Shown piece by piece: positions 1-7,606 of a stretch of 64,000 nucleotides of DNA. The notes beneath the pieces were generated by a model that worked only from the letters and a program-made list of their open reading frames with translations, was not told where the DNA came from and made no database searches. Every line of letters begins with the position of its first letter. Within the stretch, counting starts at the first letter, position 1. The position numbers and the translations under genes are program-made. Source of the stretch: Dactylosporangium vinaceum (lineage in GTDB: Bacteria; Actinomycetota; Actinomycetes; Mycobacteriales; Micromonosporaceae); contig NZ_CP061913.1 of NCBI RefSeq assembly GCF_019904175.1, positions 4,092,001 through 4,156,000 of the forward strand, written 5' to 3'.

Positions 1-422
1 CCGGGCACCTGCTGCTGCCGACGCTGTCCATCGGGCTGGTGACCCTCGCCACGTACAGCCGCTACCAGCGCAACGTCATGCTCGACGTGCTCGGCGCCGA
101 CTACCTGCGCACCGCGACGGCCAAGGGCCTCTCTCGCCGCACGGTGCTGGTCAAGCACGGGCTGCGGACCGCCCTCATCCCGATGTCGACATTCTTCGCG
201 TTCGGCTTCCTCGGCGTGCTCACCGGCGCCACGTTCACCGAGAAGATCTTCGGCTGGCACGGCATGGGGGAGTGGTTCATCGACTCGGTGAACAACAACG
301 ACGTCAACGCCGTCGTGGCGGTCAACCTCTTCGCCGCCGTCACCGTCCTGCTGGCCGGCCTGCTCGCCGACGTCCTGCACGCGCTGCTGGACCCGCGCGT
401 CCGGCTGGGCCGCCGTGGCTGA
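1..422 (+). CDS. ABC transporter permease, DppB/OppB type (5'-truncated by window edge)
   Basis: C-terminal part of an inner-membrane permease of a peptide/nickel/opine-type ABC importer. The frame is open from base 3 with no start in the window, so the gene begins upstream. The visible part holds the cytoplasmic EAA-type loop (YLRTATAKGLSRRTVLVKHG), which docks on the ATPase, then two hydrophobic segments and the usual DPR ending (LLDPRVRLG). The stop overlaps the next gene's GTG by 8 bases, so translation is probably coupled. The solute-binding protein should lie upstream, outside the window. Family assignment is firm; the substrate cannot be read from this fragment. Confidence 0.9.
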   Translation, partial: GHLLLPTLSIGLVTLATYSRYQRNVMLDVLGADYLRTATAKGLSRRTVLVKHGLRTALIPMSTFFAFGFLGVLTGATFTEKIFGWHGMGEWFIDSVNNNDVNAVVAVNLFAAVTVLLAGLLADVLHALLDPRVRLGRRG

Positions 423-3129
423 CCCGATCGTCGCCGAGGTCGCCGAGGTCGCCGAGGCCGCGCAGGCCACGCCGACCCGCCTGCGGGTGGTGGCCGGGCG
501 GCTGCGCCGGGACCGCGCCGCGCTGGCCGGCCTGGCCGTCATCGCCGTGCTGTTCGCGCTCGCCTTCGCCGGGCCCAACCTGACCCGATGGTCCTACCGC
601 GACATCGACTACACGGCCCTGCGCGCGGCCCCGTCGGCGGCGCACTGGTGGGGGACCAACGCCATCGGACAGGACGTCTTCGCCCAGGCCGTCCGCGGCC
701 TGCAGAAGTCACTGCTGATCGGGCTGGCGGTGGCGGCCGTCGCCACCGCCCTGGCCGCGCTCGTCGGCGCGGTCGCCGGCTACGTCGGCGGCTGGACCGA
801 GCGCGCCATCGTGCTCGTCGTCGACCTGCTGCTGGTTTTTCCGTCGTTCCTCGTCATCGCCATCGTATCGCCGCGGCTGCGCGCCGGCGGCTGGGTCGCG
901 TTCGTCGGGCTACTGGCGGTCTTCGGCTGGATGATCTCGGCCCGGGTGGTGCGGGCGCTGGCCATCTCGCTCAAGCAGCTGCCCTATGTGCAGGCGGCCC
1001 GCTTCATGGGCGTGTCCGCGCCGCGGATCATCGTGCGGCACGTGCTGCCCGGCACCGCGTCCTTCCTCATCATCGACGCCACCCTGGCGGTCGGCGCGGC
1101 CGTGATGACCGAGACGTCGCTGTCCTACTTCGGCTTCGGCATCCAGCCGCCCGACGTCTCGCTGGGCACGCTCATCGCGGCCGGCACCGCCTCCGCCGTG
1201 ACCTGGCCCTGGATGTTCTTCTTCCCGGCCGGGCTGCTGGTGCTCTTCGTGCTCGCCGTCAACCTCGTCGGCGACGGCCTGCGCGACGCCGTCGACCCGC
1301 GCTCCGGCCCCTCCCGCCCCCGCCGGCCGCGGCTGGTGCCGGCCGCCGCCGACGAGGCCGTGCTGGCGATCCGCGGACTGCGGGTGCGCTTCGGCGACGG
1401 CCCGGCCGTGGTCGACGGCGTCGACCTCACCGTCGGGCCCGGCCAGGTGCTCGGCATCGTCGGCGAGTCCGGTTCGGGCAAGTCCGTCACCGCCCTGGCC
1501 GCGCTCGGGCTGCTGCCGGCCGACGCCGAGGTCACCGGCAGCATCGTGCTCGACGGCACCCAGGTCGTCGGGGCCACCCCGCGGCAGCTGCGGCGGCTGC
1601 GCGGCAACGTCGCGGCCATCGTGTTCCAGGACTCGCTCGCGGCCCTCACCCCCGTCTACCGCATCGGCGACCAGTTGGCCGAGGCTGTTCGGGCGCACCG
1701 GAAGGTCTCCAGGGCCGATGCCGCTCGGCGCGCCGTCGAGCTGCTACGCCTGGTCGGCATACCCTCGCCGCAGCTGCGCGCCCGCGCCTTCCCCGACGAG
1801 CTGTCCGGCGGCATGCGCCAGCGGGTGATGATCGCGATGGCGATGGCCAACGACCCCGCCGTCATCATCGCCGACGAGCCCACCACCGCCCTCGACGTGA
1901 CGGTGCAGGCCCAGGTGCTGCAGGTGCTGCAGAAGGCGCAGGCCGCGACCGGGGCCGCGCTCGTGCTGGTCAGCCACGACCTCGGCGTCGTGGCCGGGCT
2001 GGCGGACACCGTCGCCGTCATGCGCGACGGGCGCATCATCGAAACCGCGGAGACCCTGCAGCTGTACCGCGAGCCGCGCGCCGCCTACACCAGGCAGTTG
2101 CTGGCCGCGCAGCCGCGCCTGGACGTCTTCCGGCCGCCGAGGGCCGAGCCGGGGCCGCCCGTGGTGCGGGTCGACGGGCTGCGGCGTACGTTCCCGGTGT
2201 ACGGCGGCCGGCTCGTGCGGCGCCGGACGGGCGCCATCCCCGCGGTCGACGGCGTGGAGCTCGCCGTGTATCCGGCCCGCACCCATGCGCTGGTGGGGGA
2301 GTCGGGCAGTGGCAAGACCACGACGCTGCTGGAGATCCTCAGTCTGCGCCGGCCGGAGGGCGGCGCCGTCGAGCTCTTCGGCCGGCCGGTCGACGAGCGA
2401 CTCGACCGCGGCGCGGCCCGGCGCCGGATGCAGCTGGTGTTCCAGGACCCGTTCGCCAGCCTGGACCCGCGCCTGCCCGTCGGCGACATCCTCGCCGAGC
2501 CGCTCCAGGCCCAGGGCCGCGACCCGGCCGCGGTCGCCGCCCGGGTCGCCGAGGTGCTGCGGCTCGTCGGGCTCGACCCCGGCTCGGCCCGCCGCTTCCC
2601 GCACGAGTTCTCCGGCGGCCAGCGCCAGCGCATCGCGATCGCCCGGGCGGTCGCGGTCGAACCGGACCTGCTCGTGCTCGACGAGCCGGTGTCCTCGCTC
2701 GACGCCACCGTGCGCTCGGCCGTGCTGGACCTGCTGCTCAGGCTGCAGGAGCGGCTCGGCCTGGCGTACCTCATCGTCACCCACGACCTGGCCGTCGTGG
2801 CCCGCATCGCCGACACGGTCGGTGTCATGTACCGCGGCCGTACGGTCGAGACCGGCCCGTCCGCGGACGTGCTCGGCCGACCCCGTCACCCTTACACGCA
2901 GGCGCTGCTCTCGGCGGTGCCGGTGCCGGACCCGGCCGTGGAGCGCCACCGCGAGCGCATCCTGCTGACCGGCGACCCGCCGCCGGCCGACGAGCGCCCG
3001 ACCGGCTGCCGCTTCCGTGGCCGCTGCCCGCTCTACGCGACGCTCGCGGCGGCTGATCAGGCGCTGTGCGAGCGTGACGACCCGCCCATGACCGGTGCGA
3101 CCCATCGAGCCGCCTGCCACCACCGCTGA
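415..3129 (+). CDS. Fused ABC importer subunit: DppC-type permease plus two ATPase domains
   Basis: 904-aa fusion of three subunits that are usually separate. Residues about 20-300 form a DppC-like permease with an N-terminal membrane anchor and an EAA loop near residue 193 (AARFMGVSAPRIIVRHVLPG). The first ATPase has Walker A GESGSGKS near 350, signature LSGGMRQR near 463 and Walker B IIADEPTTALD near 484. The second has Walker [10 protein letters not shown] near 627, signature FSGGQRQR near 732 and Walker B LVLDEPVSSLD near 754. The C-terminus has the oligopeptide-ATPase tail with a Cys-rich GCRFRGRCPL segment. With the preceding permease and an upstream binding protein this would complete a peptide-type importer. 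GTG start chosen because it overlaps the previous stop. Substrate unknown; the organosulfur-like neighbourhood is the only hint. Confidence 0.92.
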   Translation: MADPIVAEVAEVAEAAQATPTRLRVVAGRLRRDRAALAGLAVIAVLFALAFAGPNLTRWSYRDIDYTALRAAPSAAHWWGTNAIGQDVFAQAVRGLQKSLLIGLAVAAVATALAALVGAVAGYVGGWTERAIVLVVDLLLVFPSFLVIAIVSPRLRAGGWVAFVGLLAVFGWMISARVVRALAISLKQLPYVQAARFMGVSAPRIIVRHVLPGTASFLIIDATLAVGAAVMTETSLSYFGFGIQPPDVSLGTLIAAGTASAVTWPWMFFFPAGLLVLFVLAVNLVGDGLRDAVDPRSGPSRPRRPRLVPAAADEAVLAIRGLRVRFGDGPAVVDGVDLTVGPGQVLGIVGESGSGKSVTALAALGLLPADAEVTGSIVLDGTQVVGATPRQLRRLRGNVAAIVFQDSLAALTPVYRIGDQLAEAVRAHRKVSRADAARRAVELLRLVGIPSPQLRARAFPDELSGGMRQRVMIAMAMANDPAVIIADEPTTALDVTVQAQVLQVLQKAQAATGAALVLVSHDLGVVAGLADTVAVMRDGRIIETAETLQLYREPRAAYTRQLLAAQPRLDVFRPPRAEPGPPVVRVDGLRRTFPVYGGRLVRRRTGAIPAVDGVELAVYPARTHALVGESGSGKTTTLLEILSLRRPEGGAVELFGRPVDERLDRGAARRRMQLVFQDPFASLDPRLPVGDILAEPLQAQGRDPAAVAARVAEVLRLVGLDPGSARRFPHEFSGGQRQRIAIARAVAVEPDLLVLDEPVSSLDATVRSAVLDLLLRLQERLGLAYLIVTHDLAVVARIADTVGVMYRGRTVETGPSADVLGRPRHPYTQALLSAVPVPDPAVERHRERILLTGDPPPADERPTGCRFRGRCPLYATLAAADQALCERDDPPMTGATHRAACHHR

Positions 3130-3152
3130 GCGACGCCCGTCGGCCCGGCCGA

Positions 3153-3656
3153 TCAGTCGGGCAGCTCGGCGATCGTGCGGGCCCAGTCGCGCAGCGGCGA
3201 GTCGGCCGCCGCCGCGACGTACCGCCGGAACTGCTCCCGGCTCTCGGCCCGGCGGATGCCGCCGAACACCGCCGGCGCCTGATGCCAGCGCGTGCCGATG
3301 CCCGGCTGCCAGCTCGCGGCGACCCGGGCGGCACCGTCGTCGGGCGACTCCACGCCGTAGTACACCTCGCGCACGCCGAGGGCCATCGCCGCACCGAGAC
3401 ACATGACGCACGGCTCGAGGGTGAGCCCCAGCCGCAGCGGCCGGTCGTGCTCCACCCAGCCGAACCGCTCATCGGCCTCCATCATGGCCAGCAGTCCCGC
3501 GTGCACCAGCCGGCGGCCGTGTCCGCGCTCATGGGTGTAGGCCCAGCCGACCACGTCGTCACCGGCCAGCACCACCGCGCCGATGGGCAGCTCGCCGACC
3601 TTCAGGCCGGCCGCCGCCGCCTCGATCGCGGCGCCGACGATCTCCTCGGGGGTCAT
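3153..3656 (-). CDS. CDA/TadA-fold nucleoside deaminase-like protein with altered catalytic motif
   Basis: 167-aa protein of the cytidine/deoxycytidylate deaminase superfamily. The second zinc motif is intact (LEPCVMCLGAAMALG). The first motif reads VHAGLLAMMEAD, so the proton-shuttle Glu of canonical HAE is Gly (codon GGA). A zinc site may still form, but normal hydrolytic deamination is doubtful unless another residue substitutes. The start chosen is MTPEEIV, where family homology begins; an in-frame ATG at 3692 would add 12 residues. It ends 23 bases from the convergent transporter gene. Substrate cannot be assigned: nucleoside, guanine and tRNA deaminases share the fold. Confidence 0.72.
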   Translation of the reverse strand: MTPEEIVGAAIEAAAAGLKVGELPIGAVVLAGDDVVGWAYTHERGHGRRLVHAGLLAMMEADERFGWVEHDRPLRLGLTLEPCVMCLGAAMALGVREVYYGVESPDDGAARVAASWQPGIGTRWHQAPAVFGGIRRAESREQFRRYVAAAADSPLRDWARTIAELPD

Positions 3657-3760
3657 GCCACCATCCTGATCTACACCGAGCGCGTACGCCATACGACTGA
3701 ACGTATCGCTGTGGCGGCGCGAACGGCTGGCTCCTTCCGGGACAGGTGCGGGTACCGGCG

Positions 3761-4084
3761 TCAATCCGGCGGTGCTGCGTGGCCGGTGAGAGCGTCGATC
3801 AAGCCGGGAAAGCGGATGTCGAGCTCATCGCGGCGCAGCTCGATGGTGTGGGTGCGGCCGGCCACCACGGTGCGGGTCAGGCCCGCCTGCCGCAGCGTGC
3901 GGAAGTGGTGCGTCATGGTCGACTTGTGCACGCCGAAGTCCCAGTGCTCGCCGCACTTGCCGTGCGCCCGGCCGTCGGCGAGCGTCTGCACGATGCGCAG
4001 GCGGATCGGGTCGGCGACCGCGCGCAGCACGTCCACCATCGTCACGTCGGCGATGTCCGGCATCGCCTCGTCCTCCCGGGCCAT
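3761..4084 (-). CDS. ArsR-family winged-helix transcriptional regulator
   Basis: 107-aa winged-helix repressor. It opens with the ArsR-type segment VLRAVADPIRLRIVQTL, then a recognition-helix region (GVHKSTMTHHFRTLRQAGL) and a wing (RTVVAGRTHTIELRRDEL). No cluster of metal-binding Cys typical of true arsenic sensors is seen, so it probably senses an organic ligand or acts by redox. It is divergent from the enoyl-CoA hydratase-like gene at 4136. An 18-bp-arm perfect inverted repeat lies between them, the obvious candidate operator for controlling both genes. Ligand unknown. Confidence 0.88.
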   Translation of the reverse strand: MAREDEAMPDIADVTMVDVLRAVADPIRLRIVQTLADGRAHGKCGEHWDFGVHKSTMTHHFRTLRQAGLTRTVVAGRTHTIELRRDELDIRFPGLIDALTGHAAPPD

Positions 4085-4098
4085 GCCGCCACTCTACA

Positions 4099-4151
4099 GT
4101 TGGACATCCGTCATACCATCGCCTACGTTGACAGTATGACGGATGTCCAAC
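4099..4151. promoter_or_regulatory. Perfect 18-bp inverted repeat, candidate ArsR operator
   Basis: The left arm 4099-4116 contains TTGGACATCCGTCATAC. The right arm 4134-4151 is its exact reverse complement, with a 17-base spacer. The right arm contains the ATG of the downstream gene, so a bound protein would block both initiation regions. Perfect symmetry between divergent regulator and target is what an autoregulated ArsR operator looks like; binding is inferred. Confidence 0.75.
4100..4129 (+). promoter_or_regulatory. Candidate -35/-10 for a leaderless transcript
   Basis: TTGGAC at 4100-4105 and TACGTT at 4124-4129 have 18-base spacing. A start about 7 bases downstream falls on the ATG at 4136, and no Shine-Dalgarno precedes that ATG, consistent with leaderless translation as is common in actinobacteria. 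The -35 sits in the left operator arm. Confidence 0.5.
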
Positions 4152-5425
4152 AATCCGGGACCGCGCGCTGGTCGTGGGACGCCGACGGCGTCGTCACCGT
4201 GACGCTCGACGACCCCGGCCGCACCGCGAACATGCTCAACCGCCGCCACTACGACGGGCTCGACGCCTGCCTCGACGACTGCACCCGGCAGCGGCACCGG
4301 CTGCGCGGCGTGGTGCTCACCTCGGCGAAGCGCTCCTTCATCGCCGGCCCGGACCTCGAGCCGGGCGAGATCACGCCGGACGAGGCGGCCGGCCTGTACG
4401 ACCTGCTGGTGCCCCTGCGCGACCAGGCCCGCCGGCTGGAGACGCTCGGCCGCCCGGTCGCCGCGGCGCTCAACGGCTCGGCGCTCGGCGGCGGGTTCGA
4501 GCTGGCCCTGGCCTGCCACTACCGGATCGGCCCCAACGACCCGTCGGTCGTGTGGGCGCTCGCCGAGACCGGCATGGGCATCATCCCGGGCGGTGGCGGC
4601 ACGGTCCGGGTGACCCGGATGCTCGGCATCGCCGCGACGGTGCTGGACGTCGTCGGCCCCGGCACGGTGTACCACCCGGCCCAGGCGCTGGCCGCCGGCC
4701 TGGTGGACGAGCTGGCCGACGATGTCATCGGCGCCGCGCGGGCCTGGGTGCTGGCCCAGCCGGCGGGCCCCTTCCGGCAGCGCTGGGAACATTGCGGATA
4801 CGCCATTCCCGGCGGTACCGCCGAGCCGCCCGGCCTCGCCGAGGAGGTCCGCCGGCGCTCGCAGGGCTCACCGGTGCGCGCCCTCGCCGCCGTGCTGGAC
4901 GTGGCGGTCCGCAGCGCCGCCGCGCCGCTCGACGAGGCGTTCGAGCTCGAGACGGCGGCCTGCCGGGCGTTGCTGACCGCACCCGAGATCCCGGACCTGG
5001 CCCACCTGTTCTGGGCGCTGCGGGCGGTCGCGGCGCCCACCGGGCCGGCGGTGGCCGCCGACCCCGAGCCGTCACCGGCCGGCCTGCGGTCGTTCCCGCA
5101 GATCGCCGCCAACCCGCTGGCGGCGGTGTTCCTGGACCCGGCGGCCCCCATCGTGGAGGTCACGGACGCCGCCCTGATGCCCGCGGTCCGCGCCCGGGGT
5201 GGCGTCCCGGTGCTGCTCCAGGGCGGCTCCGGCTCCTTCGTCCAGGCCCTCCTCGATGCGGGGCCCGACCCCGCCGCCATGCTCGCCGCCGCCCGCCGGA
5301 GCCTCGACGCCGGCCTGCGGATCGACCCGGCCGCCGCCGACGTCGCCTCGGTGCTCGCGGCCGGCTTCCCGGCCTGGACCGGCGGCGTCCTGCACGCTCT
5401 TCGGTCGGACCTCGCGGCCGCGTGA
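4136..5425 (+). CDS. Enoyl-CoA hydratase/isomerase (crotonase) family protein with C-terminal extension
   Basis: 429-aa protein with an N-terminal crotonase domain, about residues 10-230. An oxyanion-hole segment FIAGPDLE is near 68. A second Gly-rich segment GSALGGGFELALACHYRI, near 112, contributes to CoA binding and the oxyanion hole. LAETGMGIIPGGGGTVRVTR, near 143, carries an acid matching the catalytic Glu position of hydratases. The roughly 200-residue C-terminal part is Ala/Pro-rich and resembles the region after the hydratase domain of FadB/FadJ-like proteins, but no NAD-binding GxGxxG is visible. The start is the ATG inside the operator; an open frame extends upstream but has no RBS. 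Likely acts on an acyl-CoA or beta-oxidation-like intermediate under ArsR control. Confidence 0.78.
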   Translation: MTDVQQSGTARWSWDADGVVTVTLDDPGRTANMLNRRHYDGLDACLDDCTRQRHRLRGVVLTSAKRSFIAGPDLEPGEITPDEAAGLYDLLVPLRDQARRLETLGRPVAAALNGSALGGGFELALACHYRIGPNDPSVVWALAETGMGIIPGGGGTVRVTRMLGIAATVLDVVGPGTVYHPAQALAAGLVDELADDVIGAARAWVLAQPAGPFRQRWEHCGYAIPGGTAEPPGLAEEVRRRSQGSPVRALAAVLDVAVRSAAAPLDEAFELETAACRALLTAPEIPDLAHLFWALRAVAAPTGPAVAADPEPSPAGLRSFPQIAANPLAAVFLDPAAPIVEVTDAALMPAVRARGGVPVLLQGGSGSFVQALLDAGPDPAAMLAAARRSLDAGLRIDPAAADVASVLAAGFPAWTGGVLHALRSDLAAA

Positions 5426-5487
5426 CGCGGGATCGGGCCCGGGGTGAGGCGGCTCCGCGCGGGTGGGGTCGGAGACAGGGAACACGC

Positions 5488-5515
5488 TATTCCTGCTTTC
5501 GAGATAGGAATACTA
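5488..5515. promoter_or_regulatory. Inverted repeat and shared motif upstream of LysR gene
   Basis: TATTCCT at 5488-5494 and AGGAATA at 5506-5512 form a perfect 7-bp inverted repeat with an 11-base gap. GATAGGAATACTA at 5503-5515 matches GATAGGCATACTA at 11706-11718, upstream of another monooxygenase gene, at 12 of 13 positions. Probably an operator of a shared regulator, perhaps the LysR protein itself. Confidence 0.5.
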
Positions 5516-5560
5516 TGCTTGGGCACCCCCGGCCCGGGGTGGGGCGGCAAGGAGGCGAGC

Positions 5561-6427
5561 GTGGCGGACCCGCTGGACCTGATCCATCTGCGTACCCTCG
5601 TGGCGATCGCCGACTGCGGAGGCTTCCATCGGGCCGCGTCCGCGCTGCGGGTGAGCCAGTCGACGGTCAGCCAGCATGTCCGGCTGCTCGAGCGGCGCCT
5701 CAAGGAGCCCCTGGTCGAGAAGGCCGGCCGGGGCGTGCGCCTGACCGTGCACGGCGAGGCGCTGCTGGTCGAGGCCCGACGCATCCTCGCGGTGCACGAC
5801 GAGTCGCTGCGCCGGCTGGAGATCGTCGCTGAGCGGGCGATCGTCGTCGGCTGCACCGAGCACGCCGCCGACCGGATGCTGCCGCAGCTGCTCGCAGCGT
5901 TACGGGCGGCGTTCCCCGGACGGTCGGTCCGCTTCCGGATCGACCGCTCCACGCAGCTTGCGCAGGCCGTCGGTCGCGGCCAGGTCGACCTCGCCGTGGT
6001 GCTGGCGGGCGCCGAGCCGCTCGGCACGCCCGTTGCCGAGCTGCCGCTGCACTGGTACGCCGCCGAACGCTTCGTCCGGCCCGGCGGCCGCGAGCCATGG
6101 CCGGTCGTGGCCTTCGAGGAGCCGTGCGGCCTGCGCAGCCGGGCCCTGTCGGCCCTGGAGCTGGCCGGGCTCATGACGACGATCACGGCCGAGTCGACGA
6201 GCCTCGACGGCGTCGTCGCGGCGGTGCGGGGCGGCCTGGGGATCGCGCTGCTGCCGAGCACCGGACGCACCCCGGCCGGCCTGGTGGCGCTGCCCGAGCT
6301 GCCGGCCGTCGGCGCGGTCTGGCTGCACCTGGCCGCCCGGCGCGGCATCCACCCCGAACTGGAGGGCACGGCGGTCGAGGCGAGTCGCGAGTTCTTCGCC
6401 TCGCCCCGGCTGCGCAGCGTCGCCTGA
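5561..6427 (+). CDS. LysR-family transcriptional regulator
   Basis: 288-aa LysR protein. The N-terminal helix-turn-helix is clear (HLRTLVAIADCGGFHRAASA, then QSTVSQHVRLLERRL). The C-terminal effector-binding domain is periplasmic-binding-protein-like, with the usual late GGLGIALLP segment. The GTG start follows an excellent Shine-Dalgarno (AAGGAGG, 5548-5554). An open frame extends upstream but crosses the inverted-repeat promoter region. It is followed by a strong hairpin and then the 6521 monooxygenase operon in the same direction, so it is a good candidate activator for that operon. Effector unknown; O-acetylserine or a sulfur signal would fit but is not shown. Confidence 0.88.
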   Translation: MADPLDLIHLRTLVAIADCGGFHRAASALRVSQSTVSQHVRLLERRLKEPLVEKAGRGVRLTVHGEALLVEARRILAVHDESLRRLEIVAERAIVVGCTEHAADRMLPQLLAALRAAFPGRSVRFRIDRSTQLAQAVGRGQVDLAVVLAGAEPLGTPVAELPLHWYAAERFVRPGGREPWPVVAFEEPCGLRSRALSALELAGLMTTITAESTSLDGVVAAVRGGLGIALLPSTGRTPAGLVALPELPAVGAVWLHLAARRGIHPELEGTAVEASREFFASPRLRSVA

Positions 6428-6450
6428 CCACCGGCGGCCGGCACCGATCG

Positions 6451-6475
6451 GCCGCTCCGATCGGATCGGAGCGGC
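6451..6475 (+). terminator. Strong GC hairpin after LysR gene
   Basis: Perfect 11-bp stem (GCCGCTCCGAT at 6451-6461 pairing with 6465-6475) with a 3-base loop, 24 bases after the LysR stop. There is no T tract, as is common for actinobacterial terminators. Confidence 0.6.
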
Positions 6476-6483
6476 AAACCGCG

Positions 6484-6512
6484 TTGGTCTAAATCAGACT
6501 GGATTAGTAGGC
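6484..6512 (+). promoter_or_regulatory. Promoter/operator region of the 6521 monooxygenase operon
   Basis: CTAAATCAGACTGGATTAG at 6489-6507 is an imperfect palindrome resembling the ATCAGTCTGAT core at 11698-11708. TTGGTC at 6484 is a possible -35. The start codon follows 9-14 bases later without a clear RBS, so the transcript may be leaderless. Confidence 0.4.
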
Positions 6513-6520
6513 TTTCGGGC

Positions 6521-7606
6521 ATGCCGGTCGAGTTCATCAGCGCCATCAACGTCAACGCGAGCAACGAGGTCAACGGACGCGCGGACCCGGCAGTCGACGT
6601 CGGCTTCCTGCGCCGGTACGCCCGGGTGCTCGAGGACGGCGGTTTCGACTACACCCTCGTGCCGTACAACTCGACCTTCCACGACCCGTTCGCGGTCGCC
6701 GTCGCGCTGACGCAGCACACCGAGCGCATCAAGCCGATCGTCGCCCTGCGGCCCAACATCATGTACCCCACCGTCGCCGCCAAGGCCCTCGCGACGCTCG
6801 ACCAGCTCTCCGGCGGGCGGGCCGTCGTGCACCTCATCGCCGGGGGCAGCGACGCGGAGCAGGCCCGGGAGGGCGACCGGCTGCCCAAGGTCGAGCGTTA
6901 CGCACGGCAGGAGGAGTACATCGGCATCCTGCGCAGGGTGTGGACCTCCACCGTGCCGTTCGACCACGCCGGCCGGTACTACACGTTCGAGGACTTCCTG
7001 TCGGTCGTGCGGCCGGTGGGCGGTACCATCCCGGTCTCGGTCGGAGGCTCCTCGGACGAGGCCTACCGGGTCGGCGGCGCGCTCGGCGACATCTTCGGGC
7101 TGTGGGGTGAGCCGCTCGCCGACACCCGCCAGCAGATCGACCGGGTCAACGCGGCCGCGCAAGCCGCCGGGCGCCGCGACACCCCGCGGATCTGGGTCAC
7201 CTTCCGGCCGATCGTCGCCCCGACCGACGCACTGGCCTGGGAGAAGGCGCACCGCATCCTGGAGATCCTGCAGCGGCGCGGCGGCCCGGGCCGCTGGTCC
7301 GCTCCGGGCGGCCCGCAGAACGTGGGTTCCCAGCGGCTGCTGGAGATCGCCAAGCGCCAGGACGTGCACGACCGCGCCCTGTGGACGCCCACGGCGACAG
7401 CCACCGGCGCGGCCGGCGCCTCCACCGCCCTCGTCGGCAGCTACGAGACGGTCGCCGCGGCCATTCTCGACTACGTCGACCTGGGCGCCGACCTCATCTC
7501 CATCCGCGGCTACGACAACCTCAACGACGCCATCGACTACGGCCGGTACATCATCCCCCTCGTCCGCCAGGCGCTCGCCGGCCGGGCCACGGTGGCCGCC
7601 CGGTGA
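6521..7606 (+). CDS. LLM-class FMN-dependent monooxygenase, SsuD-like
   Basis: 361-aa bacterial-luciferase-like (TIM barrel) flavin monooxygenase. SsuD/NtaA-type landmarks: RIKPIVALRPNIMYPTVAAK near residue 70, LSGGRAVVHLIAGGSDAEQ near 95, a KVERYARQEEYIGILRRVW helix near 126, and a late ALVGSYETVAAAILDYVDLG segment. Length fits alkanesulfonate monooxygenase (about 380 aa). Known members use FMNH2 from a separate reductase and O2 to cleave C-S or C-N bonds; the reductase candidate is the 11104-11592 gene. First gene of a tightly overlapping run (monooxygenase, PanE-like, GlcD-like, rhodanese). Substrate unknown; a small organosulfur compound is the leading inference. Confidence 0.88.
   Translation: MPVEFISAINVNASNEVNGRADPAVDVGFLRRYARVLEDGGFDYTLVPYNSTFHDPFAVAVALTQHTERIKPIVALRPNIMYPTVAAKALATLDQLSGGRAVVHLIAGGSDAEQAREGDRLPKVERYARQEEYIGILRRVWTSTVPFDHAGRYYTFEDFLSVVRPVGGTIPVSVGGSSDEAYRVGGALGDIFGLWGEPLADTRQQIDRVNAAAQAAGRRDTPRIWVTFRPIVAPTDALAWEKAHRILEILQRRGGPGRWSAPGGPQNVGSQRLLEIAKRQDVHDRALWTPTATATGAAGASTALVGSYETVAAAILDYVDLGADLISIRGYDNLNDAIDYGRYIIPLVRQALAGRATVAAR

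Noticed and set aside
4128-4133. TTGACA, a perfect -35 hexamer between the divergent genes
   Set aside because: No -10 at a suitable distance before the ATG, and it would place the transcript start inside the coding region; the 4100/4124 pair fits better.
4519-6573. 684-codon minus-strand open frame over the crotonase and LysR genes
   Set aside because: Ser/Arg/Thr-rich without domains, antisense to two genes with clear families and start signals.
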